Below, one piece after another: positions 63,811 to 64,000 of a DNA stretch of 64,000 nt. Made by a program: the position numbers and the translations under genes. Each line of letters begins with the position of its first letter. Position 1 is the first letter of the stretch. The DNA is taken from NCBI GenBank assembly GCA_903813345.2, contig CAIIXF020000007.1, forward strand, positions 34,566,538 to 34,630,537. Reading direction: 5' to 3'. The notes under the pieces are model-generated. The model made no database searches. It saw only the letters and a program-made list of their open reading frames with translations, and was not told where the DNA came from. This stretch comes from Owenia fusiformis. Lineage: Eukaryota > Annelida > Polychaeta > Sabellida > Oweniidae.

Positions 63811-64000
63811 CCTTTAATTATCTTATGCCCAGCTAATTTAAATATAATGGCGATTGCCAATATTCTATTCATATTTCAATGAATATTCTATTCATATTTC
63901 AATGAATATCTATTCATGTTTCAATGAGTTTACCATAAATATTTAGTGGATTACTCTATCTGCCAGTAATTGAATTTAGTCACTCCTTTCTGATTAAAAG

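Overview
This is eukaryotic, animal nuclear DNA. It is AT-rich, with long introns (GT-AG boundaries, 0.2-6 kb) and many transposon remnants. The recognisable proteins (sulfide:quinone oxidoreductase, the ER reductase ERdj5/DNAJC10, a SECIS-binding protein 2 family member and a claudin/PMP22-type protein) point to an invertebrate metazoan. SECISBP2L and SQOR are also on the same human chromosome arm, which slightly favours a deuterostome, but the species cannot be fixed from the sequence.

Layout. 1-3.4 kb: a 37-bp minisatellite in intron 2 of a minus-strand SECISBP2/SECISBP2L-like gene, whose first two coding exons lie at 7198-7169 and 3520-3384; the rest is off the left edge. 9.66-12.33 kb: a complete three-coding-exon claudin/PMP22-like gene on the plus strand, divergent from SECISBP2L, with a foldback element between them. 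15.94-29.54 kb: a complete ten-exon SQOR gene on the minus strand (445 aa) with introns full of MITEs, tandem repeats and a 3.5-kb inverted-repeat element. 30-40 kb: no convincing gene; a dead LINE fragment, MITEs and palindromic repeats. 40.77-42.28 kb: a small multi-exon gene of unknown function with an unresolved third exon. 43.48-59.83 kb: seventeen coding exons of DNAJC10/ERdj5 on the plus strand (762 codons; only the extreme C-terminus is missing). 60.27-60.71 kb: a two-exon, 100-aa minus-strand gene of unknown function. 60.7-64 kb: no confident gene.

The most unusual feature is a recurrent one. Four exon-intron junctions have been amplified in tandem, with a piece of coding exon plus its splice site repeated inside the adjacent intron: SECISBP2L exon 2 donor (37-bp unit, about 85-90 copies), DNAJC10 exon 4 donor (76-bp unit, about 34 copies), DNAJC10 exon 13 acceptor (about 140-bp unit, 3 copies) and DNAJC10 exon 17 acceptor (95-bp unit, 11 copies including the real exon). 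Each authentic junction survives at one end of its array. In the 76-bp array every typical unit can also be read as a 30-nt, phase-0 microexon encoding a thioredoxin-type CSHC active site.

The genes share no obvious pathway. SECISBP2L acts in selenoprotein translation, SQOR oxidises sulfide in mitochondria, DNAJC10 reduces disulfides in the ER, and the claudin-like protein is a four-pass membrane protein. Gene models were built by hand from splice signals, phase agreement and remembered homologues; no alignment or transcript data were available.
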